Source: an uncultured Bacilli bacterium (lineage in GTDB: Bacteria > Bacillota_I > Bacilli_A > RF39 > UBA660). From it: DNA of 64,000 bases. A program made the position numbers and the translations under genes. Position 1 is the first letter of the stretch. Each line of letters opens with the position of its first letter. The DNA is taken from NCBI GenBank assembly GCA_934162125.1, contig CAKPHU010000005.1, positions 1-64,000 on the forward strand, written 5' to 3'. This document shows positions 40,706 through 50,607 of the stretch, one piece after another. A model generated the notes under the pieces. That model made no database searches and was not told where the DNA came from. It was given only the letters and a program-made list of their open reading frames with translations.

Positions 40706-41487
40706 AGTTCTTCTACCATCCTTTCCATATCTAATTCAGTTGTGGTTAATAAGTTATAGTCTTGTAGTTTTACAGATAAATCAATCATGAAGGGAACTTC
40801 TAAACCTATTCTGTTTAAAATATTATCTTTGACTAAAACTGATAATGGTTCACCTTCTAAAACTATGGTACTTTCATTAATGATATATAAATAATCACTA
40901 GATAGTGTCTCTGTTAATGATGAAGTAGTAAGAATGATAGTCATACTTTTTTTTGCAGCACTTAGTATTTCTAGAATTTCTTTCTTTTCCTTATCTGATA
41001 GAGAATATAGGACATTATCTAATAACAAAACATTTGGTCTTCTTATAAGTACTTTGATTAATTCTAGTTTTAATTTAATAAAATATGGTAATTCATTAGG
41101 AAGTGTTTCCTTATACGATGTTAGTTTGTATTCGCTAATATAGTCCTTTATTCTTTTCTCACTTGTCTTATAATCAATATTTAAATTACTTAATTCTGAT
41201 AATAATTCTAAGAAGATAGAGTTGTATGTAAAATTTATTTCTTCAGGGATAATTGCTCTTAAGAAATGATTAAGTTCATCTATTTGAAAGTGTTCTAAAC
41301 CTTCTCCACATAATTTTACAGTGTCATTAGTGGGTATTCTTCTACTTAATATTTTAATTAATGTAGTTTTTCCACAATTATTTGAACCTGAGATAGTTAT
41401 AAATTTATTTCTTGGAAAATTAATATTAAAATTTGTAAAAACAGATAAAAAATTTAGATTTTTTACTTCAAGAATGTTTTCTTCCAT
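40696..41487 (-). CDS. ABC ATPase in the EcfA1 position, partly degenerate
   Basis: The protein is 263 aa. Walker A is intact (GSNNCGKTT, about residue 34). The signature LSGGQ is lost (NELPYFIKLKLELIKVL is at its place), and Walker B ends VLLLDNV, with Asn where the catalytic Glu belongs. The D-loop region LYSLSDKEKKEIL and TSSLTETL (switch region) follow the family. It overlaps the second ATPase by 10 bases, and the pair stands where ecfA1-ecfA2 normally follow rplQ. No ecfT permease gene is present before truA. Confidence 0.7.
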   Translation of the reverse strand: MEENILEVKNLNFLSVFTNFNINFPRNKFITISGSNNCGKTTLIKILSRRIPTNDTVKLCGEGLEHFQIDELNHFLRAIIPEEINFTYNSIFLELLSELSNLNIDYKTSEKRIKDYISEYKLTSYKETLPNELPYFIKLKLELIKVLIRRPNVLLLDNVLYSLSDKEKKEILEILSAAKKSMTIILTTSSLTETLSSDYLYIINESTIVLEGEPLSVLVKDNILNRIGLEVPFMIDLSVKLQDYNLLTTTELDMERMVEELWK

Positions 41488-41592
41488 GTAATCACCAGCT
41501 TTATTTTTTATTATATATTATGGTTGCATAAAAAACAAATTAAATTTTATGTCTTTTTAGTTTAAGAAGACGTATTTTTAATATGCATATAA

Positions 41593-41626
41593 AAACCTCG
41601 TTTCTTTTACTTAGAAAACGGGGTTT
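41593..41626 (-). terminator. terminator after the SDR gene
   Basis: AAACCTCGTTT (41593-41603) and AAACGGGGTTT (41616-41626) pair over 11 bp with one G-U, then T5 on the minus strand. Confidence 0.8.
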
Positions 41627-41633
41627 GTTTTAA

Positions 41634-42386
41634 CTATTTAACTTTTCTACGTTGAATTCGATAAGCCATTCTTAAAAGGAACTTATCTGAAACGAAACGG
41701 CCAAAGAATTTAGCACATTTCATCTTGAAGCCTGGAATTATCAACATTTTTTCTTTAAACATATTGTCGATAGCATATCTAGCAACATATTCACTTGTTA
41801 ATGGCTTAACGGCAAAATTTACATTAGCTACATTATTAAAGTTTGTTGCGACTGGTCCAGGGCATAGTACAGATACATGAACATTACTCTTTTTCTTTTT
41901 TTGTTCATAGTAAATAGCTTCTGTTAACTGATATACATAGGACTTTGTGGCATAATATGTTGCCATTAAAGGTCCTGGTTGAAAAGCGGCAGATGAAGCG
42001 ACATTTAGAATATAGCCAGAATCTCTTTTTTCCATGTCTTTTAAGAAAGACTTAGTTAAAATATGAACTGCTCTTATATTAGTATCAATCATATTTATTT
42101 CTTTATTTAAATCTGTCTCGGTGAAATAGCCAAAGTCACCAAAACCAGCATTATTAATTAAAATGTCAATATTTTCTTTTTTGGTTAAAACGTATAGTTC
42201 CTTTACTTTTTGTTCATTTGATAAGTCAGCAACTATAATTGTTACTTTTGTAGGAAGTGTTTCTTGAACTTTTTCTAATTTTTCTTTGTCTTTTGCGACT
42301 AGAATTAATTCACACTTTTGTGTGGCTAAGTAACGAGCCATGTCTAAACCGATTCCTGATGAAGCACCAGTTATTAATGCTTTCAT
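41634..42386 (-). CDS. SDR family NAD(P)-dependent oxidoreductase
   Basis: The protein is 250 aa. The Rossmann motif TGASSGIGLDMA is at the N-terminus, NNAGFGDFG marks the active-site region, and the catalytic Tyr-x3-Lys is YYATKSY (about residues 152-156), with a Ser in NVASSAAF before it. It belongs to the classical short-chain dehydrogenase group near the DltE/YqjQ type. The substrate is unknown. A basic C-terminal tail (RIQRRKVK) could touch the membrane. Confidence 0.9.
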   Translation of the reverse strand: MKALITGASSGIGLDMARYLATQKCELILVAKDKEKLEKVQETLPTKVTIIVADLSNEQKVKELYVLTKKENIDILINNAGFGDFGYFTETDLNKEINMIDTNIRAVHILTKSFLKDMEKRDSGYILNVASSAAFQPGPLMATYYATKSYVYQLTEAIYYEQKKKKSNVHVSVLCPGPVATNFNNVANVNFAVKPLTSEYVARYAIDNMFKEKMLIIPGFKMKCAKFFGRFVSDKFLLRMAYRIQRRKVK

Positions 42387-42401
42387 AATTACCCTCCTGA
42401 T

Positions 42402-43337
42402 CTATTTTTTTGCGGCACCTGCAATAGTTGTTTGATTAGGTGTAGCACTTAATTTACTTTGAATATTGTCCTTCAAAGTTTTTTGTTGCTCTGGTGTCAT
42501 TAAAGCATACTTAGCAATTGGCATGTTTCCTGCAAGTTGCATACCAGCACCAAGTAGATCAGCTGACTTTATAACACTTACCCAATCTTGGGATACACCT
42601 TCAATACTTTTACGGCACTCGTCATCAGTAACTTTTTCTAAAGGAGTACCTTTTTTAGTAGCAAATGCTTTTTTATAATCTTCATACAATTTATGATATT
42701 TTTCTCTTTGAGCTTGATTGTTTAAATAAGCATCTAGACTCATACCATATACACCTTTTATTTCAGGTGAAAATGTTTTGTATGTGTCAACGTCACGACT
42801 GTAATTCTTATCTTCTGATATTTGAATTATTCTTCTACGATCAGCAGGCTTAGTTAGAATATAACTTCCTAAGTTAAAGTTAGTTGCTTTACGTAAGAAT
42901 GCTGTATCACCTTTGTCAGCGTTGATGTTGTTTGTTAAATATACCCATTCGTTAGAAACTGCTCTTACCATTTTTGATAAAGCCTCAATATTTACTTCAC
43001 CATTACTAGTATAGATTTCAGGATATATTTTTGAGTATGTATCTTTTTGTTTAGAAAAGTTACTAATCAATTGGACAAAGCCTTCTCGATATTCTCTTTT
43101 CGTTTCAGGATCATTTAAGTATTTATTACGATCTTCTTTTTTTGAAGTCATAATAGGCTCAAAAGCATTATATACTTGAATGTCAGCAGCTTTTAAAACT
43201 GGACTACTAGTATTTTTCATAGTACCCTTTTTTGCTGCCTGCTTTAGGGAAATATGTGCTTTTTTCTTATAGATAATATATACAAATGTGTCTATATGAT
43301 ATTTTAATTGACTAATACCATCAGTTAATGCTGCCAT
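42402..43337 (-). CDS. orphan protein with an internal duplication
   Basis: The protein is 311 aa with no signal peptide or membrane helix, and it is basic and helical. Two halves share a pattern: a REYREGFVQLISNF-like helix, then ALSKMVRAVSNEWVYL in the first copy, and REKYHKLYEDYKKAF, then CRKSIEGVSQDWVSVI in the second, about 130 residues apart. VSxxWVxx is the clearest shared piece. The C-terminus (LKDNIQSKLSATPNQTTIAG) looks like a flexible tail. No family is recognised. It stands between rplQ and an SDR gene, where ECF genes usually begin. Confidence 0.6.
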   Translation of the reverse strand: MAALTDGISQLKYHIDTFVYIIYKKKAHISLKQAAKKGTMKNTSSPVLKAADIQVYNAFEPIMTSKKEDRNKYLNDPETKREYREGFVQLISNFSKQKDTYSKIYPEIYTSNGEVNIEALSKMVRAVSNEWVYLTNNINADKGDTAFLRKATNFNLGSYILTKPADRRRIIQISEDKNYSRDVDTYKTFSPEIKGVYGMSLDAYLNNQAQREKYHKLYEDYKKAFATKKGTPLEKVTDDECRKSIEGVSQDWVSVIKSADLLGAGMQLAGNMPIAKYALMTPEQQKTLKDNIQSKLSATPNQTTIAGAAKK

Positions 43338-43382
43338 ATCTATCCCTCCATACTCTTATTATCATTATATAACATATTTTTG

Positions 43383-43417
43383 AAAAAAAAAAGACAGAAT
43401 TTGTAGTAAAGTCTGTC
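43383..43417 (-). terminator. terminator of the S10-spc-alpha operon
   Basis: GACAGA (43393-43398) and TCTGTC (43412-43417) with a T10-type run on the minus strand, just after rplQ. Confidence 0.8.
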
Positions 43418-43425
43418 AATTTTTA

Positions 43426-43836
43426 TTATTTGTCTTCTTTAGTTGCTTTCTTAGTTGATTTCTTTTCTTTTTTTTCTTCAACTGGTTTAGTTTCATCTAC
43501 TAATTTTAAAATTACCATTAAGGCATTGTCTCCACGTCTTTCATCTAATTTTAAAATTTGTGTATAGCCACCATTACGATTTTCGTAACGTTTTGCTAAG
43601 TCATTAAATATTTTGTCAACAACTGCTTTGTCGTTGTGTAAGAATGCTAAAGCTTTACGACGAGAAACCAAATCACCATTTTTTCCGTAAGTAATCATTT
43701 TATCAACAAACTTACGTACTTCTTTGGCTCTAGTATCAGTAGTAGTAATACTTTCGTTAATAACTACTTGTTTTGTTAAAGTTGCTAGCATACTTCTTCT
43801 GTGTTTATTATCTCTTCCTAATTTTCTATATGCCAT
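43426..43836 (-). CDS. rplQ: 50S ribosomal protein L17
   Basis: The protein is 136 aa. [20 protein letters not shown] and [14 protein letters not shown] are conserved; the Lys/Glu-rich C-terminal tail ([15 protein letters not shown]) is an extension seen in some Bacillota. It is the last gene of the alpha part of the operon and is followed by a terminator. Confidence 0.98.
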   Translation of the reverse strand: MAYRKLGRDNKHRRSMLATLTKQVVINESITTTDTRAKEVRKFVDKMITYGKNGDLVSRRKALAFLHNDKAVVDKIFNDLAKRYENRNGGYTQILKLDERRGDNALMVILKLVDETKPVEEKKEKKSTKKATKEDK

Positions 43837-43854
43837 AGTTATACCTCCTTAATT

Positions 43855-44805
43855 TTAGTCATCATCACGTAATACTAGGCCCATATCTCTAATTTTGTCT
43901 AATACTTCTTTTAGAGATTTCTTTCCTAAATTACGTATCTTCATCATATCAGATTCACTCTTATTAACAAGATCTTGTAGAGTATGAATTCCAGCTCTTT
44001 TTAAGCAGTTATATGCTCTTACTGAGAAATCTAAATCTTCAATTGATGTTTCTAGTGCTTTTACTTTTGGATCTTCAGTCTTTTCAATCATCATTCCACT
44101 TACATCAGCAATAGATGATAAATCTGTTAAGATATTGAAATGTTCAATTAAAATTCTTGAAGCTAAAGCAATTGCTTCTTCTGGCTTGATAGAACCATTT
44201 GTCCATACATCTAAAATTAATTTGTCATAGCTTTCATCTTGGCCAACACGGGCACTTCCAACTTCATATGAAACTCTTTCAATTGGAGAATATAATGAGT
44301 CGATTGCGATAACTCCAGCTTTTTTGATATCAAACTTTTTCTTGTTTTCTTCACTTTTAACATATCCACGACCATTTGTAACAGTCATTTCCATATTTAA
44401 AGTAGCTCCCTTTGCTAAAGTAGCAATAACTTTATCTTTGTTAATTACTTCAATATCTGGGTCATGTTCAATATCAGCAGCAGTTACTTCTCCTTCTCTT
44501 GTTACGTTAATACGTACAACTTTTGATTCATTTGAATGATTTTTAAATACTATTCCTTTTAGATTTAGAATAATTGTTGTTACATCTTCATATACTCCAT
44601 CAATTGTTTGGAATTCATGAAGAACACCATCTATTTTAATACTACTTATTGCACTTCCAGGTAATGATGATAACATTACTCTTCTTAATGCGTTACCAAT
44701 AGTAGTACCAAAACCTCTTTCTAATGGTTCAAGTTCAAATCTTCCATAAAAATTATTTTCTATTGAATCTGTGATTTTGTAAATTGGTTTTTCAAATTGT
44801 AACAT
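43855..44805 (-). CDS. rpoA: DNA-directed RNA polymerase subunit alpha
   Basis: The protein is 316 aa, the normal size. The N-terminal assembly domain shows LEPLERGFGTTIGNALRRVMLSSLPG (written here in short as ERGFGTTIGNALRR), and the C-terminal domain that binds UP elements and regulators shows VRAYNCLKRAGIHTLQDL and IRNLGKKSLKEV. It lies between rpsK and rplQ as usual. Confidence 0.98.
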   Translation of the reverse strand: MLQFEKPIYKITDSIENNFYGRFELEPLERGFGTTIGNALRRVMLSSLPGSAISSIKIDGVLHEFQTIDGVYEDVTTIILNLKGIVFKNHSNESKVVRINVTREGEVTAADIEHDPDIEVINKDKVIATLAKGATLNMEMTVTNGRGYVKSEENKKKFDIKKAGVIAIDSLYSPIERVSYEVGSARVGQDESYDKLILDVWTNGSIKPEEAIALASRILIEHFNILTDLSSIADVSGMMIEKTEDPKVKALETSIEDLDFSVRAYNCLKRAGIHTLQDLVNKSESDMMKIRNLGKKSLKEVLDKIRDMGLVLRDDD

Positions 44806-44847
44806 GAAACTAACCTCCCTTTATTTTTAGCCACTTAATATATCCTA

Positions 44848-45231
44848 TTAACCACGTGGACGTTTTGGTGGACGACATCCATTGTGTGGTATTGGTGTTA
44901 CATCTGCAATTGCAGTTACTTCTAATCCTGCAGTTTGTAATGAACGAATTGCTGTTTCACGTCCTGGTCCTAAACCTTTAACGCGAACTTCAACTTTACG
45001 CATGCCCATATCGTAGGCAACTTTTCCTGCAGCTTCTGCAGCCATTCCAGCAGCGAATGGAGTTGATTTCTTACTTCCTTTGAAGCCGATAGCACCAGAT
45101 GATGCCCAACTAATAACATTTCCATCTTTATCTGTAATAGTTGTAATTGTATTATTAAATGTTGAATGGATATGTGCTAATCCTTCAGGAACATTCTTTT
45201 TTACTTTTTTCTTTCTAGTTTTATAAGCCAT
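44848..45231 (-). CDS. rpsK: 30S ribosomal protein S11
   Basis: The protein is 127 aa. [13 protein letters not shown] text appears as [15 protein letters not shown], with [18 protein letters not shown] and the conserved C-terminus [13 protein letters not shown]. It sits between rpsM and rpoA, with AAAAGGAGG before the ATG. Confidence 0.98.
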   Translation of the reverse strand: MAYKTRKKKVKKNVPEGLAHIHSTFNNTITTITDKDGNVISWASSGAIGFKGSKKSTPFAAGMAAEAAGKVAYDMGMRKVEVRVKGLGPGRETAIRSLQTAGLEVTAIADVTPIPHNGCRPPKRPRG

Positions 45232-45269
45232 AAGTCTTACCTCCTTTTAATTTTGAATAACGTTTCTAA

Positions 45270-45638
45270 CTAAACTTTCTTCTTATTTGCTACAACTTTT
45301 CCTTTACCCTTACGAGTACGAGCATTACGATTAGTTCTTTGTCCTCTTACAGGTAATCCTTTTTTGTGACGGCTTCCTTGGTATGAATTAATTTCCATTT
45401 TAGTTTTGATATTCATACTAACTTCACGACGTAAGTCACCTTCAGTTAAGTGTTTGTTAATTTCGTCACGGATTTTTGCTAATTCATCTTGTGATAAATC
45501 TTTTGTTTTTGTTTGTGGATCAATATTTACATTGTTTAAAATTTGTTTTGCTAGATTTCTTCCAATTCCGTAAATGTATGTTAATGAAATACATATTTGT
45601 TTGTCATTTGGAATATCTACACCTTTGATACGTGCCAT
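45270..45638 (-). CDS. rpsM: 30S ribosomal protein S13
   Basis: The protein is 122 aa. [13 protein letters not shown] opens it, [11 protein letters not shown] carries the helix-hairpin-helix, and [18 protein letters not shown] precedes the basic tail that reaches the tRNA sites. Standard position after rpmJ. Confidence 0.98.
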   Translation of the reverse strand: MARIKGVDIPNDKQICISLTYIYGIGRNLAKQILNNVNIDPQTKTKDLSQDELAKIRDEINKHLTEGDLRREVSMNIKTKMEINSYQGSRHKKGLPVRGQRTNRNARTRKGKGKVVANKKKV

Positions 45639-45655
45639 TTAATACACCTCCTATA

Positions 45656-45769
45656 TTAACCTTGAACTTGTTTGTGTTTTGGATTTTCACAAATAATTCT
45701 TACTTTACCTTTGCGTTTTACAACTTTGCATTTTTCGCAAATTGGTTTTACTGATGCTTTTACTTTCAT
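45656..45769 (-). CDS. rpmJ: 50S ribosomal protein L36
   Basis: The protein is only 37 aa: [20 protein letters not shown], then [17 protein letters not shown]. The zinc ligands Cys-x2-Cys...Cys...His are complete, so this is the zinc-binding form. It is placed between infA and rpsM, as expected. Confidence 0.97.
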   Translation of the reverse strand: MKVKASVKPICEKCKVVKRKGKVRIICENPKHKQVQG

Positions 45770-45784
45770 AATATTTCCCTCCTA

Positions 45785-46000
45785 TTATTTACGATAGGTA
45801 ATACGCCCACGTGTTAAGTCATAAGGCGATAGTTCTATCATTACGGTATCTCCTGCTAAGATACGAATATAATTCATTCGTATTTTACCAGAAACGTGGG
45901 CTTCCACAATGTGTCCATTCTCTAGTTGAACTTTAAATTTTCCTCCAGGAATAATTTCTAGAACTTTACCTTCTATTTCGATTGTATCTTCTTTGGCCAT
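45785..46000 (-). CDS. infA: translation initiation factor IF-1
   Basis: The protein is 71 aa, of the OB fold: [20 protein letters not shown], then [14 protein letters not shown] and [14 protein letters not shown]. It covers the ribosomal A site during initiation. It starts 4 bases after the map stop codon. Confidence 0.98.
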   Translation of the reverse strand: MAKEDTIEIEGKVLEIIPGGKFKVQLENGHIVEAHVSGKIRMNYIRILAGDTVMIELSPYDLTRGRITYRK

Positions 46001-46004
46001 CTTT

Positions 46005-46751
46005 TCACTCTCCTGTCAAGATTTTATATCCATCTGCAGTTACTGCAACTGTGTGTTCATAGTGGGCTGATGGACGACCGTCTTGGGTATCAACTGTCCA
46101 GTTATTATCATGAAGATAAATCTTTGGACTTCCCAATGTTAGCATTGGTTCTACGGCAATAACCATTCCTTCTTTTAGACGAGGTCCTGTGTTTGGTATT
46201 CCATAGTTTGGTACTTCTGGATCTTCATGAACATCTGTTCCTACACCATGACCACATAATTCTTTTACAACTCCTAGATGATGTGCTTTAGCATATTCAC
46301 CAATCGCACTACTAATATCACCAATTCTGTTGCCTGGTTTTATTTGCTCTAGACCAACAAACAAGGCTTTTTCTGTATGTTCTAGTAAGTAGTCAATTTC
46401 TTCATCTACTTCACCGACTTTGTAAGTCCAACCAGAATCGCCATGATAGCCTTTATAGCAAGCTCCAATATCTAAGGATACAATGTCACCATTTTTTAAT
46501 ACTCTATCACTTGGAAAACCATGAACTACTTCAGAGTTAACACTAATACATAGAGCTGTTGGAAAACCATCATATCCTTTGAATGAAGGAGTAGCACCTT
46601 GACTTCTAATAAAGGCCTCACCCAATCTATCTAATTCCTTTGTTGTTATACCTTCTTTGATATATGGTTTTAGATATTGATGTGTTTTATATACAATATT
46701 GCCAGCTACTTTTAATAGTTCAATTTCACGTTCACTTTTTATTGTAATCAT
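46005..46751 (-). CDS. map: type I methionyl aminopeptidase
   Basis: The protein is 248 aa. It removes the first Met from new proteins. Metal ligands are visible: the Asp in [17 protein letters not shown] (two Asp), His in [18 protein letters not shown], Glu in [10 protein letters not shown] and Glu in [11 protein letters not shown]. It lies between adk and infA. Confidence 0.98.
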   Translation of the reverse strand: MITIKSEREIELLKVAGNIVYKTHQYLKPYIKEGITTKELDRLGEAFIRSQGATPSFKGYDGFPTALCISVNSEVVHGFPSDRVLKNGDIVSLDIGACYKGYHGDSGWTYKVGEVDEEIDYLLEHTEKALFVGLEQIKPGNRIGDISSAIGEYAKAHHLGVVKELCGHGVGTDVHEDPEVPNYGIPNTGPRLKEGMVIAVEPMLTLGSPKIYLHDNNWTVDTQDGRPSAHYEHTVAVTADGYKILTGE

Positions 46752-46765
46752 ACAAACATCTCCTA

Positions 46766-47419
46766 TTATTCACTGATAATTTTGTCTATTTCAGCAAAAA
46801 CATTTTCGACTGTATCATCACCATTTACTTCATGTAAAACATTTTGTTTACGATAATGTTCAATAATTGGCTCTGTTTTTTCTTGGTATGTTTTATATCT
46901 ATTTTGGAATGACTCTAAATTATCATCACTTCTTTGATATAATTTTCCACCACATGCATCACATACTGATTCAACTTCTGGAGCTTGAGACTCAATATTG
47001 ATGTTGAATATAGTTTTGCAGTTTTCACAAATTCTACGACCTGTGACTCTCTTCTCTAATGTTTTAGCGTCAATATTTATAAGTATTACATTTCCAACGT
47101 CGTAATTTAATTTTGCTAAAATTTTATCATATTCAATAGCTTGATCTAGAGTTCTAGGAAAGCCATCAATTATAAAGCCATTTTGGCAATCATCTTTTTT
47201 AAGACGTTCTTCTATTAATTGATATGTAATTTCATCTTTTACTAAGTTTCCACTTGCTAAAGTCTCTGCAACGTAATGTCCTAACTCACTATCTTCTTTA
47301 GAAATTTCACGTAGAATTTCACCAGTTGAAATATGAGGTAAGTTGTACTTTGCTACTACTAACTCGGCTTGGGTACCCTTACCGGCAGCAGGTGGAGCTA
47401 TAAACATAATATTTTTCAT
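46766..47419 (-). CDS. adk: adenylate kinase
   Basis: The protein is 217 aa, the long, lid-containing form. The P-loop is MFIAPPAAGKGTQAE with Ala-Pro-Pro-Ala-Ala-Gly-Lys-Gly-Thr, a variant of GxPGxGKGT. The lid carries four Cys for zinc (CENCKTIFNI, then CDACGG), as is common in Gram-positive bacteria. It interconverts ATP, ADP and AMP. The gene starts three bases after secY. Confidence 0.97.
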   Translation of the reverse strand: MKNIMFIAPPAAGKGTQAELVVAKYNLPHISTGEILREISKEDSELGHYVAETLASGNLVKDEITYQLIEERLKKDDCQNGFIIDGFPRTLDQAIEYDKILAKLNYDVGNVILINIDAKTLEKRVTGRRICENCKTIFNINIESQAPEVESVCDACGGKLYQRSDDNLESFQNRYKTYQEKTEPIIEHYRKQNVLHEVNGDDTVENVFAEIDKIISE

Positions 47420-47422
47420 ATA

Positions 47423-48697
47423 CTACCTTCTACTATATCCTCTTTTATAACTTCTAGTTAAAATGCTTCCTTCTAGTTGTTTATATGTTTCAAGTGCAAC
47501 ACCAACAACGATTAATAATCCTGTACCACCAATTGATACTGAAGTTGGTAAACTTGTAAACTTAGAGAATAAAATTGGTAGGCCAGCAATTACAACTAAG
47601 AACACAGCACCTAGAACAGTTAGTCTAGATAAAATTTTGCTGATATAATTTTTAGTTTCTTCGCCAGGTCTAATTCCAGGAATATATCCACCATTTTCTT
47701 GTAAATTCTTAGCAAATTCTTCTGGTTTCAATTGAATGAATGTATAGAAGTATGCAAAGAAGAAGATAAATACTACATAAATTGCAAATCCTACTGGAGT
47801 TGTATATGTTAAGTATTTTTGAACAAATAATGTGAATGCATCCTTTTTTATTACTTGGGCTATAATACTTGGTATTGATAGTAAACTTGAAGCAAAGATT
47901 ACTGGTATTACGCCTGCTGAGTTAATTTTAATTGGCATGAAGCTTTGTGCTGCACTACCATAAGCACTAGTTGACTTATTTGAATACTGAATTGGTATTC
48001 TTCTTTCTGATTCTTGAACAAAGATAACTCCTATTACAATAGCAAGATAAATAATTACAAATAAGATAAATTTAATTATTCCCATTGCTATTACTTGAGT
48101 TGTTCCATCAAATGATATTAAACCATTAAAGGCATCAATAAACATTTGAGGTAATGTTGCAATGATACCAGCCATGATAATTAAGCTTATACCATTACCA
48201 ATTCCTTTTTGAGTAATTTGATCCCCTAACCATAATAGGAATGCTGTACCTGCAGTTAGGATTGTTGATATATACATGTAATCCATAGGACTACCTGTCT
48301 TACCAACAAAGGCAAATGCAAAGGCATAACCTTCAATGAAGGCAAATGCAATACCCATATATCTAGTTATTTGATTAATTTTTTGACGTCCTGTTGGACC
48401 TTGTTTACTCAATTCAGAAAAGTATGGAATGATATCCATTTGCAACAATTGCATAATTATGGATGCGGTTATGTATGGCATAACTCCTAGAGCAAAAATA
48501 GAGAAATTCTTTAATGCTCCACCACCCATAGTGTTAATTAATTCAAGAAAACCTAAGTTACTAGTTAAATCTTTTGTTCCAGGAACTCTAGTAGAGATTC
48601 CTAATATGAAGATTATTAGAGCTCCCATCGTAAAATAGATTCTTTTTCTTAAATCTTTATTTATTGGTGATGCTAATTCCTTCATAGTCTTAAACAT
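47423..48697 (-). CDS. secY: protein translocase subunit SecY
   Basis: The protein is 424 aa with ten membrane segments. It is the channel of the Sec export system. GVMPYITASIIMQLLQ, QKGIGNGISLIIMAGI, and the cytosolic loop RRIPIQYS are conserved. The gene overlaps nothing but starts one base after rplO, in the usual spc-operon place. Confidence 0.98.
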   Translation of the reverse strand: MFKTMKELASPINKDLRKRIYFTMGALIIFILGISTRVPGTKDLTSNLGFLELINTMGGGALKNFSIFALGVMPYITASIIMQLLQMDIIPYFSELSKQGPTGRQKINQITRYMGIAFAFIEGYAFAFAFVGKTGSPMDYMYISTILTAGTAFLLWLGDQITQKGIGNGISLIIMAGIIATLPQMFIDAFNGLISFDGTTQVIAMGIIKFILFVIIYLAIVIGVIFVQESERRIPIQYSNKSTSAYGSAAQSFMPIKINSAGVIPVIFASSLLSIPSIIAQVIKKDAFTLFVQKYLTYTTPVGFAIYVVFIFFFAYFYTFIQLKPEEFAKNLQENGGYIPGIRPGEETKNYISKILSRLTVLGAVFLVVIAGLPILFSKFTSLPTSVSIGGTGLLIVVGVALETYKQLEGSILTRSYKRGYSRR

Positions 48698-48698
48698 A

Positions 48699-49142
48699 TT
48701 AGATCACCTCAGCTTTACTTCCTGACTCTTTAATCTTTTCTAAAGCTGTTGTAGAGAATTTGTTAGCTTGAATAGTTAAGTTCTTCTCTAGTTTTCCTTC
48801 ACCTAATACTTTAATTCCATCTAATTGATTTTTAATAATACCCTTCTCTTTTAATAAAGCAGGTGTAACTAGTGTACCATTTTCGAAAACATTTAAGTCT
48901 TTTAAATTGATAACTGCATATCTAGTTCTGAATTTACCATTAGTGAAACCTCTCTTTGGAAGTCTTCTATATAATGGTAATTGTCCACCTTCGAATACAG
49001 GGTTAATACTTCCACCACTACGTGCTTTTTGTCCTTTTTGTCCGCGACCACTTGTTTTACCAAGACCACTACCTGATCCACGTCCAACACGTTTTTTCTT
49101 TCCTGTAGCCTTGATATTTCTTTCTAATTCATGTAACTTCAT
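48699..49142 (-). CDS. rplO: 50S ribosomal protein L15
   Basis: The protein is 147 aa. [21 protein letters not shown] and [17 protein letters not shown] are conserved. The ATG overlaps the rpsE stop (TAATG). In most bacteria rpmD lies between rpsE and rplO; here there is no room for it. Confidence 0.98.
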   Translation of the reverse strand: MKLHELERNIKATGKKKRVGRGSGSGLGKTSGRGQKGQKARSGGSINPVFEGGQLPLYRRLPKRGFTNGKFRTRYAVINLKDLNVFENGTLVTPALLKEKGIIKNQLDGIKVLGEGKLEKNLTIQANKFSTTALEKIKESGSKAEVI

Positions 49143-49651
49143 TATCCTAATATCTCCTCTACTGTTTTACCACGAAGTTTTGCAACTTCTTCTGGTGTTT
49201 TAATTGACTTAAGTGCATTTAATGCAGCTCTTGCCATATTTAAATCTGTTCTTGCTCCTAGTGATTTAGAGACAACATCACGAATTCCTGCTAATTCTAA
49301 AACCGTACGAACTGAGCCTCCTGCGATGATACCAGTACCAGCAGCAGCTGGTTTAATGATAACTCTTGTAGCTCCCTCATAGCCGATGGCTTCATGAGCA
49401 ACTGTTCTTCCGTCAATTAGAGGTATTGTGATAATATTTTTATTTGCGTCTTGTATAGCTTTTTTAATAGCATCAGATACTTCGTTTGCTTTACCCATAC
49501 CTAATCCTACTTTGCCTTTACGATCTCCGACAGCAACTAATGCAGAAAATCTTCTTTGACGTCCACCTTTGTTAACTTTAACAACGCTTTTAACATCAAT
49601 TACTATTTCTTCAAATTGCTTCTCTTTAGTTTCATGAGTTTTCTTTTGCAT
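49142..49651 (-). CDS. rpsE: 30S ribosomal protein S5
   Basis: The protein is 169 aa. [32 protein letters not shown] and [20 protein letters not shown] are conserved. S5 takes part in decoding accuracy and helicase activity at the mRNA entry. The C-terminus ends KTVEEILG and the stop codon overlaps the rplO start. Confidence 0.98.
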   Translation of the reverse strand: MQKKTHETKEKQFEEIVIDVKSVVKVNKGGRQRRFSALVAVGDRKGKVGLGMGKANEVSDAIKKAIQDANKNIITIPLIDGRTVAHEAIGYEGATRVIIKPAAAGTGIIAGGSVRTVLELAGIRDVVSKSLGARTDLNMARAALNALKSIKTPEEVAKLRGKTVEEILG

Positions 49652-49663
49652 AATACCCTCCTA

Positions 49664-50026
49664 TTAGAATTCTAGTCCATTTTCACGTGCAGCATCTGCT
49701 AATGCAGCTACACGTCCATGATATAGGTATCCACCTCTATCAAATACTACTTTTGTAATCTTTAACTTTTTAGCTCTTTCAGCTATTGTTTTACCAACAA
49801 CTTTAGCTGCCTCAATGTTACTTCCGTTTTCAATTTTTAATTCTTTTTCTAATGAGGAAGCAGATGCAAGAGTAGTTCTAGTTTCATCATCGATTAATTG
49901 TGCATAAATTTCTTTGTTTGAACGAAATACACATAATCTTGGTGTAGCACTAGTTCCAATAACAGTTTTACGAATTCTTTCATGACGTGCTTGACGCATG
50001 TTGTTACGAGATTCTTTCTTTAACAT
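49664..50026 (-). CDS. rplR: 50S ribosomal protein L18
   Basis: The protein is 120 aa. [20 protein letters not shown] and the C-terminal [20 protein letters not shown] are conserved. It binds 5S rRNA. It lies between rplF and rpsE. Confidence 0.98.
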   Translation of the reverse strand: MLKKESRNNMRQARHERIRKTVIGTSATPRLCVFRSNKEIYAQLIDDETRTTLASASSLEKELKIENGSNIEAAKVVGKTIAERAKKLKITKVVFDRGGYLYHGRVAALADAARENGLEF

Positions 50027-50049
50027 TTTTATTTCTCCTTCCTACTTAA

Positions 50050-50580
50050 TTAAGCAGCTTTCTTTCCTTCTTTACGACGAATATGTTCATCTTTGTAACG
50101 AATACCTTTACCTTTATATGGTTCAGGTTGTCTTACTTTTCTTACGTTTGCAGCAAATTCACCAACTAAAACTTTATCAATACCTTTGATAGTAATTTCA
50201 GTATTGCTTACAGCTTCTACTGTTAAGCCTTCTGGCACCATCATCTCAACTGGATGTGAATAACCAGCATTGATTGTTAATTTGTTGCCTTGTACATTGA
50301 AACGATAACCAACACCAATGATTTCTAATCCTTTAGCATAACCTTCAGTTACACCTTTGATCATGTTTTGGATTAATGCGTTCATTGTTCCGTGCATTGC
50401 TTTTGCTGCTTCATTGGCACGTTCTAATGTGATTTCATTTCCTTCTTGTTTCATTGTTATATCTTTTAACATTGTTTGTGTTAGAGTTCCCTTAGGACCT
50501 TTTACAGTGACAACATTATTAGCTAATTCAACAGTAACTCCTTCTGGAACGATAATTACACGATTTCCAATACGGCTCAT
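50050..50580 (-). CDS. rplF: 50S ribosomal protein L6
   Basis: The protein is 176 aa. MSRIGNRVIIVPEGVTVE, MNALIQNMIKGVTEGY and the C-terminal RQPEPYKGKGIRYKDEHIRR are conserved. Standard place between rpsH and rplR. Confidence 0.98.
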   Translation of the reverse strand: MSRIGNRVIIVPEGVTVELANNVVTVKGPKGTLTQTMLKDITMKQEGNEITLERANEAAKAMHGTMNALIQNMIKGVTEGYAKGLEIIGVGYRFNVQGNKLTINAGYSHPVEMMVPEGLTVEAVSNTEITIKGIDKVLVGEFAANVRKVRQPEPYKGKGIRYKDEHIRRKEGKKAA

Positions 50581-50607
50581 ATTGACACCTCCTTATATTT
50601 TCTTTTA

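Noticed and set aside
48902..49090. Frames on either strand within rplO
   Set aside because: They mirror the Gly/Arg/Lys-rich L15 codons; the real frame is fully conserved.
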